DNA from: Sphaerolaimus hirsutus
Lineage: Eukaryota > Nematoda > Chromadorea > Monhysterida > Sphaerolaimidae
DNA length: 64,000 nucleotides
Assembly (NCBI GenBank): GCA_964036195.1
Contig: OZ038452.1
Location: forward strand, 21,711,785 to 21,775,784
Direction: 5' to 3'
Under the pieces are notes generated by a model, which saw nothing but the letters and a program-made list of their open reading frames with translations, was not told where the DNA came from and ran no database searches. The position numbers were made by a program, and so were the translations under genes. Shown here one piece after another: positions 1 to 11,879 of this stretch; position 1 is the first letter of the stretch, and the number at the start of each line of letters is the position of its first letter.

Positions 1-1
1 A

Positions 2-2419
2 AATCCAACCAATTATGATGATTTCATCCAAACAATAAAAAATGCTGCTATGCATGCCACTAATTCACGTGTAGATAACCATGTAAATAAGATTACTGTG
101 CCGACTTCTATAAAAAAATTGCATAGGAAAATAGGGAAATTGAGGAGAAAACAGAAAAAATCTCCTTCTGATGAAATAAATGGTGCGATATCACGATTGA
201 AATGGGAGCTTAACAAGGAGAAGCGGCTCTTAAATAGAATACGTAAGGAAAAAAATCTAGATATTTTAGAATTGAATAAATGTAAGGAAATTAATGCAGT
301 ATACAAACACATCAATCGTAATTGGAAGGTACGGGGCCCTGTGGCACAGATAAAAAATGCCATGGGGGAAATAGTTGATACTCCGAACAAAATGAATGTT
401 GAAATGCGCAAAGTATGGGACATTGTTATAGCACCTAATCCTGGATCGTTAAACTTTGCTAATGTAGATCAAAAACTTTCACAGGATGACGGGAGTGCAA
501 TGGTGGATCCATTTACAATGACGGAACTAACAAATGGGATAAAACAGCTGAAAAACAATAAATCAGCCGGGACAACAGATATATACCATGAATATCTGAA
601 ACACATGCCTATCTCAGGTAGGGAAAGTCTTTTAATGATCTACAATGATTGGTTTTCAGGAAAGGAACTTCCTGACATAGCAAAAGTGTGTAAAATGGTG
701 CTACTGCATAAGAAGGGGTGTAAATCCGATATGAAGAATTATAGGACCCTTGGTATAAGCTGTAATGTGAAAAAATTGTATATGCTTCTTTTGAACAATC
801 GCTTAATGAGAATATGTGAGGAAATTGATCTATTTAGTGAGTTACAAGGGGGGTTTAGACCGAACAGACGAACTTGTGACAATGTACAAATTCTACGTAC
901 ATGTCATAATTACGCATTATGTAATGGGAATAAGTTAGTGACATGTTTCGTCGATGCAGTAAAAGCATTCGACAGAGTTAATAGAGAAAAATTATGGTTT
1001 AAACTTGAAAAAGTGGGGATTCCACATAAGTTTACTAGGGCGATAAAATCTGCTTATGATAACATTTCAGTGAAAATGACATATGACGATTTTTTATCTG
1101 ATGAAATGGAATATCCGATTGGAGTAGCGCAAGGCTGTGCCTTAAGTCCCACACTTTACGCAATCTACATGCACGACCTAGCTTGTAAGCTACTCGAAAC
1201 AGGAAATGGTGCTAAGCTAGGGTGGGGCCAACCAAAACTGCCCGGCCTATTTTTTGCTGACGATATTATACTTATGGCAAATAATGATATTGAATTGCAA
1301 GACCTGATGAAATCCTTTACAGAATGGGCTTGGGATTGGAATATAGCCATAAATAAAGAAAAATCACATATTCTGAGATGGGGTAAAAGAGCAACCAATA
1401 AAGCTTGGTTTCTTGGATACAATTCTGAGAGAGAACTACAAACCATCAGTGAAGTAAATGAATCCAAGTACTTGGGGATAACCCTAACTAGTGATCCTGA
1501 TCCATATCATATACATAGAGAAAATGCTAGACTAAAAATGTTAAAACATAGCTCTCTAGCCATTTTATCTTCCTCAAACACCACGAAACCAGCCCTGTAT
1601 GGCAAAATGGCCTTTAAAAGCTACATAGAACCAGCCTCTATGTATGGGTTGGAAGTGACAGGGGCCCCTAAAAAATTATTGCTTGAACTAGACAAAATTT
1701 ATTGGCAAACAATTAAAAAATGTCTCCACTTGCCAATAAACACGAGTACTGCCAGTCTACTTATTGATATGGGTGGGGAATTGCCCTCAGATAGGTACCA
1801 CCAAATGACCATAACCTACTTTAATTATATGAATAAGTTAGATGACAACAGACTTTTGAAACGTGCTATAGGTGTGGAAAATGACATGAATTTTCTCTCA
1901 AAATTGGGTAAATCGGATAGGATCAAAGATCGTTATGTAGAAAGCTCAGGATTCTGCTCTAACCCCATCTCAGAGTTAAAATTGCTATCTAAAACAAATG
2001 TCAAATTATCTATAAGGAAATATCGTCATGACAAATGTGTAACTACAGTAGCCAGTCATAAAATAAGTGAATTAAGACCGGATGTTGGTACACAACTACA
2101 TCCGAGTAAATTACCATATAATGCATTAACTTGGTTCGGTGCGCGACACAATGCGGTACGACAATATGGTAAACATGGTAAAAAATACTGCTCAAAATGT
2201 AGTTCAGAACACGTTAAAATAGTGAGTGGAGTTTTTCACACGCTTCATATTTGCCCTCACCTAGATGCATACAGGAATCGGATAAAATTGATGAAATGTA
2301 TATCAGATTGCGTACTTAAATACAACTGGCTCAGTGCATATACTTGTCGTAAGCATATGGTTCAAATCAATGACATGCTAATGTTAGGTTTCTCATGGAT
2401 GACAGATGAAGCCGTATAG
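2..2419 (+). CDS. Non-LTR retrotransposon (LINE) reverse transcriptase ORF, 5' end beyond window
   Basis: One uninterrupted frame runs from the window's first bases to TAG at 2417-2419; the first ATG in view is at 50, but the frame is already open before it, so the real start and any endonuclease domain lie upstream. Reverse-transcriptase blocks appear in order: a block 1-2 region with LLHKKG and KNYRTLGIS, GGFRPNRRTCDN, motif A FVDAVKAFDR, motif B QGCALSPTLYAIY, the catalytic FADD box (GLFFADDIILM), an N-K-S block, and SKYLGITL. The C-terminus has a zinc-knuckle-like CX2C...HX4C pattern (CSKC then HTLHIC). In LINEs this protein copies the element RNA at a nicked chromosome site. No stop interrupts the visible ~800 codons, so the copy looks young. 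The clade is not assigned. An AT-rich 3' tail seems to run to about 2729. Confidence 0.9.
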   Translation, partial: NPTNYDDFIQTIKNAAMHATNSRVDNHVNKITVPTSIKKLHRKIGKLRRKQKKSPSDEINGAISRLKWELNKEKRLLNRIRKEKNLDILELNKCKEINAVYKHINRNWKVRGPVAQIKNAMGEIVDTPNKMNVEMRKVWDIVIAPNPGSLNFANVDQKLSQDDGSAMVDPFTMTELTNGIKQLKNNKSAGTTDIYHEYLKHMPISGRESLLMIYNDWFSGKELPDIAKVCKMVLLHKKGCKSDMKNYRTLGISCNVKKLYMLLLNNRLMRICEEIDLFSELQGGFRPNRRTCDNVQILRTCHNYALCNGNKLVTCFVDAVKAFDRVNREKLWFKLEKVGIPHKFTRAIKSAYDNISVKMTYDDFLSDEMEYPIGVAQGCALSPTLYAIYMHDLACKLLETGNGAKLGWGQPKLPGLFFADDIILMANNDIELQDLMKSFTEWAWDWNIAINKEKSHILRWGKRATNKAWFLGYNSERELQTISEVNESKYLGITLTSDPDPYHIHRENARLKMLKHSSLAILSSSNTTKPALYGKMAFKSYIEPASMYGLEVTGAPKKLLLELDKIYWQTIKKCLHLPINTSTASLLIDMGGELPSDRYHQMTITYFNYMNKLDDNRLLKRAIGVENDMNFLSKLGKSDRIKDRYVESSGFCSNPISELKLLSKTNVKLSIRKYRHDKCVTTVASHKISELRPDVGTQLHPSKLPYNALTWFGARHNAVRQYGKHGKKYCSKCSSEHVKIVSGVFHTLHICPHLDAYRNRIKLMKCISDCVLKYNWLSAYTCRKHMVQINDMLMLGFSWMTDEAV

Positions 2420-3806
2420 TACGGGACAAATCTCCTCCACTTGTAAGGAATATGTACGTGACAATCTGTCTTACTGTACCCAGTGAAAATATACACATGA
2501 AAAATATCTGCATTTTGTTGCAAAATCTGGACACATTTCCAGGTAAACTCAAATTGTAGTGGATAAAATCATGTGTGAGATTCGCGGGTACATGTACAGT
2601 TAGATTGTCGCTTGTTCATGTGACTTATAAAATGGGGAGTTTGTTACATGAGTGAATTGCTCGGTGGAAAAGGTCAAATAGACCTGTATAAAACATCTTA
2701 CAATTTTATCTAAATAATAAATATAATTTCCACGATACTCCTCTCCCCCCCACTGCAGGCTACTGCTCGCTTGTTCGATGATACTCGACAGACAACGGGG
2801 GCAGCAGTGCGGGGTGATATATCGAAGTGAGGCGTCAGCGGCGACGTTCCCTAGGTGTGAGACAAATTACCTGTACTCGTCACAATCTTGAAATGTCACA
2901 CAATTTTGTGCATATGTAAATTGATAATTGTGGATATGTAAATTGAGATTTGTGCAAATGTTACATAATTGGATACTCACTATGGAAATGTGCCTTGTCG
3001 AGGCGACTCGATCGGGTGACATTTTCAATGTAGATATGGTCTGAAAACACAGACTGATTAAAATAAATACAGTGTGGCTAACATAGCGTAAGATTTCAAA
3101 TCGGTAATAACTTCATGCAGATTATCATTACGGCAGCTGTGGCGGGCATGACGCTCGACTACACACCCAATACGTGTGCCACGTGCAGTGTGAAGCAATG
3201 TTTGGGCGCTGCGGAATTGATTAAATGGTAAATGCAGCTTCAAGTTTGAAATGGGGATAACAATTTACCTGTCAGAGAGTGAGTCGATATTTTGCCCACA
3301 GGGGGTGGAAATACTAGATATATTTTCATGTATCTCAAGATTTATACGAAATTCTTGCTTGACAAAATCGGCAAAATAACTGATAAGAGTGGGTGACACT
3401 CCAGAGTAGACAGGTGTCACTCGGAAAATGGATGACATATTTGCAAATGATGTAAGATTTACGAAATTGAAATATGCAGAAATGGAACTTTGAAAACTTA
3501 CCTCGGGATTTCACACAATAGGATAGGTAATATATTTTTATGATACAGATACCATGGAGTTTCGCAAGGTAAAATAGGTATAGGTACGATATATATATGC
3601 ATTCCTTGTTATGCCTCATTAATTACTCGGTTTTTAAACTCGCTGAGGAGCGGCGTGCATTGACAATTGTTGGCCGCTGAGATATCGCATGCTGACGGCT
3701 GGGCGATCGATTTATCGATTCACTGGACGAGTGACTCGTTTTAGGAAACGGTGTGGCCCAGGAGCGTGTGATCTCAATCCAAAATTTTTATTTGTATTGT
3801 ATTGTA
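2420..3806. other. Intergenic, no gene seen
   Basis: Contains the LINE 3' tail (to about 2729) and then unique-looking sequence. No ORF here has a recognisable domain or splice context. Confidence 0.5.
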
Positions 3807-3809
3807 TTA

Positions 3810-5284
3810 TAAACACCTTCCCGCTCAAGTCCGGCCGCCTATTTTTTTTCACTTCGCAGGCCATATCTCCGGTTGTGGTAGGGGTGGAAAACTAAAACTT
3901 GGGTGGTATATAGGCGCAACCCCCCACTACCCCTCATGAATAAATGGGGCAGCGGCGATTCACTATAGTGGGGGGCGCTGTATATGTGGAAAAAAATTTA
4001 CGGCGTTTTTACTGTCCCACACAGGTCCGGCCCCCACTTGATTTCTTACACTTCGGGTGCCGTATCTCCAGCTGTGAGAGGGGTATAAATCTAAAATCTT
4101 TGGGGATGTGTCGCCAACACCCCTCCCCTACTATACACTGGCCAGGCGGTTTTTGGCAACTCACCACAGTGTGGGGCGCAGCGCTAAAAGTTTGTTAAAA
4201 CATTACGGTCCCACACAAGTCCAGCACCTAATTGCATTTCAAAAAATGAACACTTTTGTGTTGTTTTAACACTTAAGTGTTTGATAATGTGACATAAATA
4301 TGAAATATCCTCTAAAAATATCTTATCCCACCCAAAACAGCCCACCACATGAACCCCTCCCACCAGGTGGCTGACAAAAAATCACTTTTTACAACTTTTT
4401 TATTAGACACTTGAACGGCTGGTTTACAATAATTTATAGGGGAGGGTTTAAGGTCTCAAGTTGTGTAAAAAATCTTACCTCAAAAATGCCTTCATAAGAA
4501 AATTTGCTGGGGGTGAATTTCAAATTGTAAAAATGACATCATTGCAGGAACAAAAATAGGCAAAATTCACAATTTTAAATTTACCCCCAGCAAATTTTCT
4601 TATGAAGGCATTTTTGGAGCTAAGGTTTTTTACACAACTCAAAACCCTTAACCCTCCTCTATAAAATATTGTAAACCAACAGTTCAAGTGTCTAATAAAA
4701 AAGTTGTAAAAAGTGATTTTTTGTCAGCCACTTTAGGGGATTGGTTCATGTGGTTGGCAGTTTTCGGTGGGATAAGATATTTATAGAGGATATTTCATGC
4801 TTATTTGACATTATCAATCACTTGAGTGTTAAAACAACACAAAAGTGTTTATTTTTTTGAATTCGATTGGCTGCTGGACCTGTGTGGGACAGTAATGTTT
4901 TGATAAATTTTGAATGCTGCACCCCACACTGGTGAGTTGCCAAAAACCGCCTGGCCAGTGTATAGTAGGGGATGGGTGTTGGAGACACATCCCCAAAATT
5001 GTAGATTTTTACCCCTCCCACAGCTGGAGGTACAGCACCCGCAGTGCAAGAAATCAGTGGGGGCCGGACCTGTGTGGGACACTAAAAAAGCTGCAAATAT
5101 TTTTTGCACTCGGCGACCCACCTAGTAGGGGGTCACTGCGACCCCTTCAATTCATGCGAAGTAGAGGGGGGTTGCGCCAATATCTACCCCAAGTTTCAGC
5201 TTCTGGCGCGTCCTAGAACTGTAGATAGGACATCAGAAGTAAAATAAAAAATTGGGGGCCGGACTTGATCGGGAAGGTGTTTAC
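3810..5284. mobile_element. Foldback element with long inverted arms
   Basis: The left end AACACCTTCCCGCTCAAG is matched in inverse by CGGGAAGGTGTTTA at the right end. Inner blocks also mirror each other: the CCCACACAGGTCCGGCCCCC block, the CTATACACTGGCCAGGCGG block, and an inner palindrome around 4250-4860 containing AAAAAGTTGTAAAAAGTGA. The whole unit can fold into one large hairpin. No transposase ORF is visible. A second copy lies at 27379-28482 and a broken half copy flanks 9177-11701. Confidence 0.8.
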
Positions 5285-6438
5285 ATATCTCAGAGAATGC
5301 ATGGTTTGTGCCAATCAATGGTGCCAGCAGACAAAAAAGCAATACTGGATGGAATATGCCAAGCACAAAAATATATACCCAGCTAGATACGCGATGCCGT
5401 CAGCCTGTAGGTAATTTTTTTTTTTTTTTGGGGGGGGGGGCGGCTGAACTCTGCTGTCCCCCATTCGCTCTGCTCCATAAACAAACAGACACCCATTCAA
5501 AAGTAAGTCAATGAATGTAGGTAGGTAAACATACCTACATTAAAATTAGAATGGCTTTCCAGCGTCTCATGAAGCGACAAATCACAAATGTTCCCGGCGG
5601 ACATCACACTTAGTATGGAAAACTATTTACCATCTGAATAATGAACCAAAAATTATACAGTTTTTTCATCATAATATTTCGTTTTTACAATGGAATAATT
5701 AATTACGAGATTTATCAAAGATGTTATTCATTAAATTATGGTAGTAGTCCGCATAGTGCAGAGTATACACACTGTCAACCAACGAAAGACGTAGTATGAT
5801 GAAATCATGGCATTGTCCCAATCGGCAGTTGCGCATTGTACTCGCAAATGTAAAAGACTTGCACGTCGATACCCTAAGCTTGCCTTTCGAGCTAAGCGCT
5901 AGAGAGCGCCCAGCGCAATACGTGGCCTGTGGCCAACTGTGTATATGACCACAAGGTGACATCAATGTAAATAATTAGTTGGTTCATCGTAAATTTAGTA
6001 CGCTTAAGTATTATAGAAAGACTGCCGTCTGTTCAACAGTATCTATTTTCCACTTAACGTCAGTCGACAGCATTCGCCCCAAATGACCCACAGAATTTGC
6101 CCATTCTAGCATATCTTTTTTATAAGTAGATGTGTCCAGGAAATATATCTAGGACCTAGGTTTAAGCAATGGAGAAAGCGGCCATGTCGGCCGCTCGCGG
6201 CAGTCGGTCACACTCGATCTGCCGCGCGGCTCGCTCGCAGTCGGGGCCGCTCAGCTGCAGCCACTTCGCATGCTGCCACGTGACTGCTCCATTTTTTATG
6301 TGCCGCTTCGCGCGCGGCACCTGCGCGACATACTAATCAGTTATTTGGGTCCGAGTGGTCGACCCATCTGCGCGACTTGCATGCTGGCAAGTGACGTCGA
6401 TGCGGCCAAACACGTAGTTGCGACGGTGCTGGTCACAT
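5285..6438. other. Intergenic; short repeats only
   Basis: Holds a poly-T/poly-G run at about 5418-5441, a palindrome at about 5516-5542, and a MITE fragment at 5590-5780 with the end GACATCACACTTAGTATG. The same fragment recurs near 39475 and, inverted, near 37060-37200 and 42610-42715. No gene is recognised. Confidence 0.5.
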
Positions 6439-6645
6439 TGGGCCCACGCACGCTAGTTGACATAGCAAATTCGTGTCAACTCAATGTCAACTAAAAAACG
6501 AAAAAAGTTAAAAAGCAACACATTTAACAGGAACAATGAAAATTAAGTGTCATGATGAGAAAAATACACTATGCTATATCTGAAAGGAAAGTTTAAATAA
6601 CATAATTCACTAAAATTGAGTTGACACGAATTCAGTCACATCCAG
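6439..6645. mobile_element. MITE with CTAGTTGACA-type termini
   Basis: It begins GGGCCCACGCACGCTAGTT and ends with an inverted TTGAGTTGACACGAATTC block. The AT-rich core has no ORF. Relatives lie at 31497-31712, 34567-34797, 49778-50412 and 60770-61671. Confidence 0.65.
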
Positions 6646-7186
6646 CGATTGAGCCGTAGCTCAAGCAGTGCACGGTGTCCGCCCACAGACCGGCCCAATG
6701 CCTTTCCATTGGTGCTCGGCCAGCTGATAACGCGACACAATTGAAGTGGGCCGTGGCGGCGGACACGCGGCACCGCGCCGCCGAGGCTGAGCGGCAGCCG
6801 CTGCAGCTTCCACTAGCGCCGCCGTTGACTGAAAGCAAATCGTGCGCCGCCGCCGAGGCGCTTCCCCACCGCGTTGGCGCATGCGAAACGAAACAAGTGC
6901 CGGGCGGTCGCCTTCATGGGCGGGCGGTGGTCGGGCCGCGGCGACCATTAGTGCCGCTTCAAATTGTCCCATCCCCCAGTCGCAGCTTTGCATCGGAATT
7001 AGCGACTGGCACACGCGGCGGTGCGAGCGCAGCAGACGCAGTGCGGCGGGCCGTTTCCCCGGTTGCGTTGATCCAAAAACTGATAAAATTTCTGATCCAG
7101 TGCGTTTGAAATGTTCCCACAGGGCGCTTTTACACATTTGCATATTAAAAAAATTCATTCAATTTGAGCGACTATTCCTCATTTAG
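6646..7186. other. GC- and CpG-rich patch, no supported gene
   Basis: This is a very GC-rich stretch with open frames on both strands that are typical of composition rather than coding. No splice sites or domains support them. It could be a promoter or a diverged repeat. Confidence 0.35.
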
Positions 7187-7250
7187 GTCACATGGCACCG
7201 CAAAAGCAAGACACAGAACTTTCATAAGATCATGCCATGCATGTGTTCAT

Positions 7251-7450
7251 CGGGCGCCATTCCCAGACCATGTACAATGTCAAATGTCATACAAAGTGCC
7301 AAAAGTCATGTAAAATGTCACGAAAAATTTGAAACGTTTAATAAAAAATGAAAGACAATGTGGCATTTTTCAAGCCATTATAAATACATGATGTTTGACA
7401 CTTTGCACGACATTTTACATTTTATTTACAGAGTCTGGGAGAAGCCCCGG
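7251..7450. mobile_element. Old copy of the CAG-targeting element, subfamily A
   Basis: The left end CGCCATTCCCAGACCATG and the right end GAGTCTGGGAGAAGCCCC are inverted relatives. The interior carries the family words ATGTCAAATGTCAT and TGACACTTTGCACGACAT. The ends have decayed, so the CAG duplication is no longer clear. Confidence 0.6.
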
Positions 7451-9055
7451 GCCCATCGTGACACTTTCATGCCTATCACCATGCAAAGCACGAATCTCAT
7501 GCTCCCAATTAGAAAATGGAGGCGAGGCAAGCAATTAGTCGGCGGCAGCGCGGCGGCAACACGTGACAAGCTGCAGTTAGCAGTAGTTTAGACTATCTTT
7601 CACGAACGTGACTGCCACATAAAAGTGGATTATTCGAGTCACGCTATGTGTACGGATGTGGAACAGAGTGTCCAACTAGCCCCATCTGCGTTTGAGGATT
7701 TTTTGAGAGCAGTTTGATTCATTTTTCCCGAAAATATCAATACGCTGCCTGATTAAAAGTTTGGTTGCCCATACATTGATTAAAGCGGCGTAAAATTAAG
7801 GCGGTCAAAGAAAAACTCCCAGGTTGTAAAACTTTGTCCCCCCATTTGTACATTTTTCCGACGCACCGGAAACTGATTACAGACTGCTTTCCGAGCACTC
7901 ACTTACATTTACTTGACATTTTTGAAAGCGTGTAGGTAGTAGAACTGTACGCGGTAGTCGCCTCGCGTCAGGCAGCCACTTGCCAGCACTAAATGTGATC
8001 GAGTGAGCCGCGGCGGGCTCATTACAGATTGATCACGGCCGCTCGAACGATGCTCGAGCGGCAGCTCAGCTGGCATGGACGTGCGCCTTTAACGACGCAC
8101 TATCTAACGCGCGCTAAGTAGCGCTCAAGCGATCAGGAAGCGTCCCGCAAGCAGCTGGGCCCCAATAGACAATGACAACGGAGCGTGTTCCCACTTCTGA
8201 CGGTGCTCGCCGACGCGGCCGGCCCGACCGCAAAGCGGCGCGCCGCGTCGCCGAACCGGCTACATAAATTCTAAGCACGTTAGCGTGCGCCGCGGCGGCC
8301 GCAGTAGTTTTCCCAAGCGTTCATGCGCGCGCGCCGCGCCGCACACGACTAGCTAGCTAACGCGGCTCAGGTAGCCGGTCAGCTGCAGCGGCGGCCGTAA
8401 CATCAACCCCAAGCCCCCACCTGGCGTTTGATAAATATAACGGCGGCGGCGAGCGGCGCCACTGTAGATGATCGTCGTGTGCCCGCGGTGCGGCGAGCGG
8501 CCGCGCGCCGCCGACAATTCATATGTGTCTATTTTATGTTAGCGTCATATGTGCAGAGTGGTCACGTGCATGGAGAATGCGCGCCGCTGCCAGAGTTGGG
8601 AAATATAGTGATATACTGTACCTACCTATCATAGTATGTAGAAATGAAAGGTTTGCCACTAAAAATATGACAAAAGCAATAAAAACAACTACGGATGGAA
8701 AAAGACCCCATCTAAAATAAAAAGCTTTTTAAACAGTTGTTTTATCAAAAAGTCCCAAGAATGGTTTGAGACAACATATACAGGTATATCAACAGGTGAC
8801 ACAACTTATGATGTTAAATATAGCCATAGAATGGCTGTGGAGCCATGGTATATCATAATAAGTGATGATTTGTTCCAAAAAATCAGTTTTTATGTCAACC
8901 TGTTATGCATATCACCTTTTTTCAAACATTCATGACTTCAAATGAACCTGGGCAAGAAATAATGCTTAAATAATGTTACAAGAGAAGGATAATACATTGG
9001 AGTGATGTTTGACACTGTAGATTTATGTGGAAGTGCATTGTCTGGATATTATATA
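7451..9055. other. Intergenic; CpG-rich patch and a dispersed repeat
   Basis: A CpG-rich patch at about 7960-8530 contains GCTACATAAAT near 8262, similar to GCTACATAAAT near 18120. A dispersed repeat at about 8760-8890 (ACAGGTATATC, AATGGCTGTGGAGCCATGG) recurs at 18780-18890 and 20056-20170. No coding gene is supported. Confidence 0.4.
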
Positions 9056-9480
9056 CTGAACACCTGCCCGACCAAGTCCGGCCCCCTAGTTTTGATTTCA
9101 CTTCAGATGCCATATCTCCAGCTGTGGGGGTGGTAGAAAGTTAATACGTGTGGGGTATATAGGTGCAACCCCCCACTAGGGTTGGGTATTTCAAAATTTT
9201 TGTTCCAGTTCTCAGTTCTTGGTTCCAGATAATTTCAGTTCGGGTATCGGTTCTTGGTTCCTCAAAATTTTTAGTTCCGGTTCTCGCTTCCGGTCCTCAA
9301 GGTCGGTTCCGGTTCACTTCTTTCGGTTCCAAAATATCCAAAGTTTTGGTTTCGGGTGTTGAAATACCCGGGTATTGGGTAAGAATTTGATGGATAATAA
9401 GAAAAACAACAATGATGTAGTGTAATGTTAAGGGCATTGCCGCAGCAGCATGTCAGCCCCTAATAGTGAAGAGCCCAGCA

Positions 9481-9552
9481 GCCTCTGTAGACTAGTGGTT
9501 ATGGTACTCGTGTTCTATACAAGAGGTGCGGGTTCAATTCCTGCCTGAGGCA
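9481..9552 (+). repeat. tRNA-like sequence (tRNA-derived module or pseudogene)
   Basis: A 72 nt stretch folds as a cloverleaf. The acceptor arms GCCTCTG and CTGAGGC pair with one mismatch. There is an A-box-like TAGACTAGTGGTTATGG and a B-box-like GGGTTCAATTC with a T stem. The loop GTTCTAT would place TCT at the anticodon. It sits inside a transposon and has a sister copy at 11103, so it is probably a SINE-like or captured tRNA module rather than a host tRNA gene. Confidence 0.5.
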
Positions 9553-11102
9553 AGTGCAATTTTGCACTCTTTCAAGTGCCGCAACTGTGGATCTAACAAT
9601 GACGCCTGACCATCACACATGGCTGGCTGAGTGGAGGGTGCATCAGTTTACATTCTAGTCAGTTAACATTGAGGCCAGACCACTTCACATCCTAGCTACT
9701 TTACATTCTGTCCAAAAGCTCTAGTTTACATCCCGTACTGCTTCACTTTACATTCCACAGGGCATTAGTTTACATTCTGTGGAGAAATCTGACATCCCCT
9801 ACTTTCTGCACACTTTACATTTCACCACAGTGCTATACTTTACATCCCGTCTTCTGCAGATATAGTAACTTGAAATGCTATGCTTCACATGGTGTACTGT
9901 GACCTCCACATCTGTTATGCTATTTGTGCATGGTGGGTGAACTCTGTAATGTAAATGTCAACTCTTGATGTATAAGTGTGAATGACATGTAGGTGACACC
10001 TCTTGAAATGTACTTTATGTATTTATTTGTGCTACAGACTGTATTTACATAAATATTTGTAATGGAAATTGTATTGTGCGTCACAGGTGTGTTCGCAAAT
10101 CCTCTAGAAAGTGTTTCAATTTTTAAGCATTTTTTCTCAAATGACTTTAAAATATGTTTTTGAAAATGGTTTTAGAATTTTCAAATTAAATTTTTAAATT
10201 TTCAATTTCAAATATTTCTGATTACTCATTACTAATTGGTTACTAACTGATTACTAATTGGTTATTTGATTTTTTTAATTTTTTTATCACTTTTCAAATT
10301 TGAATTCAAAATATAACAATGTAAAACTTGAAGAAAAAAGAAAAAAATAGAGAAAGTTTTTGAATTTTCAAATTAATATTTGATTTTGATTTTTCAAATT
10401 TTTAAGTTTTTGAATCTTTCTGATTACTCAAATTGTTCATTCAAATATGCAAAAAAGTATTATATTCCATATGCAAAAATTTAACTTTTCTCATTAAAAA
10501 ATTTTTAAACTCAAAAATATGCAAAAACTTTAGAAATTTTGCAATTTCACAATATTCATAAAATCAAACATTTCAATTGCATGATTGCCCCATCCAACTA
10601 AATACATTTTACCTTTGTGTGACCCATGTGGAGTCATGGACTTCAGTTTCTTGAAGTTTGAAGCTGTTTCTTGAAGTTTGAAGTTTTTTTATACATGCCC
10701 ACACAAACTTTAAGTGATGTACAGGTTTTTGCACAGGTGTACAGGTGTTCAAGTGAACTCACAGATGAGTGTAGCTCATGTCATTGCTTTTTTCTGGAAT
10801 GTAAAGTGTAGCTCCTATGTGGAATGTAAAGTGTAGCTTCTACGTGGAATGTAAAGTGTAGCTTTTACGTAGAATGTAAAGTGTGCAGAAAATGCAGGAT
10901 GCGACATTGTTTTGTAGAATGTAAACTGAAGCGGCATAGGTAGATCTGTGGAATGTAAAGTGAGCAAATACGAAGAATGTAAAGAAAGTGTGGTCTGAAA
11001 ACCAGTCTTTAAACAGCACAGACCCTGATCCGCTGCTTACCCCTACATCAACAGATGTCAGGGATGACATCTCCGCAACACCGCGCAGTGTTAAGGGCAT
11101 TG

Positions 11103-11175
11103 CCACCTCTGTAGTCTAGTGGTTAGGGCACTTGTGTTCTATACGAGAGGGGTGGGTTTGAATCCCACCTGAGTC
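11103..11175 (+). repeat. Second tRNA-like sequence
   Basis: It has the same layout as the copy at 9481: GCCTCTGTAGTCTAGTGG at the 5' side, anticodon stem CTTGT/ACGAG with loop GTTCTAT, and B box GGGTTTGAATCCC. Both copies follow the word TAAGGGCATTGCC, which also occurs near 54331 inside another hAT-like element. Confidence 0.5.
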
Positions 11176-11209
11176 AAGTGGAATTTTGCACTCTTTCTGT
11201 AATGAACAC

Positions 11210-11330
11210 CAGGGGGCAGTCCCAGAGCCTGTAAGATGCCCTGTAAAATGTAAAATGTCATGCAAAGTGAAAAGCAAAGCATAAAACACCCGCGAAAATG
11301 GCAAGTGACTACATACATAAAAAGTGATGG
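11210..11330. mobile_element. Partial CAG-targeting element
   Basis: It starts CAG then GGGGCAGTCCCAGAGCCTG, followed by the family words CCCTGTAAAATG and ATGTCATGCAAAGTG. No matching right end was found. Confidence 0.55.
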
Positions 11331-11879
11331 AAAAGCACCATGAGAAATGGACCAAGTGCAAAAAAGTGCCAATGGAAATGGCACCAAAGGGTGCCATAAA
11401 CAATGCTGGTGCCAAGATGGCACCAAAATTGAATGTTTATATTTCAGCAGGTCACCAATACAGAAACATAAAACAGTGTTAGGTATGTATGTAGGTATTT
11501 TGGTATGTAAGAAAAATCATATGGAGTGGCATCTGCAATGGTGCATGTTGCATTTTCGGTTCTTTCAGGCATTAAGGTCAGTTCTGGGTATTAGTGCTTG
11601 TTTGGGTATTTTTTTCAGTTCCGGTTCTCAGTTCTCGGTTCCAAAATATGCTTGGAACCATGGTTCGATTCAGTTTTGGTCGGGTCAGGGTCCCAACCCT
11701 ACCCCCCACTACTCCTCATGAATGGAAGGGGCCGTGGCAACTCACTATTGAGGGGGTCACTGTATATGTGAAAAAAATTTCCAGCATTTTCACTGTCCCG
11801 CACAGGTCCGGCCCCCACTTCATTTAATATGCTACGGCCTGAAAAAGAATGCCAGTAATGCCAGTAACCAAAAATGTGA

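Larger units (their letters stand above)
9177..11701. mobile_element. hAT-like non-autonomous element with TTCC(G)GTTC arrays
   Basis: Termini TAGGGTTGGG and CCCAACCCTA are flanked by the same 8 bp, CCCCCCAC (9169-9176 and 11702-11709), as expected for hAT insertion. The end regions are degenerate arrays of GGTTCC/GGTTCTCGGTTCC. Inner arrays of TTTACATTC (about 9650-9860) face inverse arrays of GGAATGTAAAGTGTAGC (about 10790-10990). Two tRNA-like modules and a CAG-family fragment lie inside. There is no transposase. Confidence 0.85.
9056..11826. mobile_element. Half copy of the foldback element, split by a hAT-like insertion
   Basis: The left piece 9056-9176 (CACCTGCCCGACCAAGTCC) and the right piece 11702-11826 (ending near CAGGTCCGGCCCCCACTT) together match the left arm of the foldback at 3810. 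The hAT-like element 9177-11701 lies between them. The right arm of this foldback copy is absent. Confidence 0.7.

Noticed and set aside
6661-7158. Long overlapping open frames on both strands
   Set aside because: They track GC-rich composition, have no domains, and no splice sites support them.
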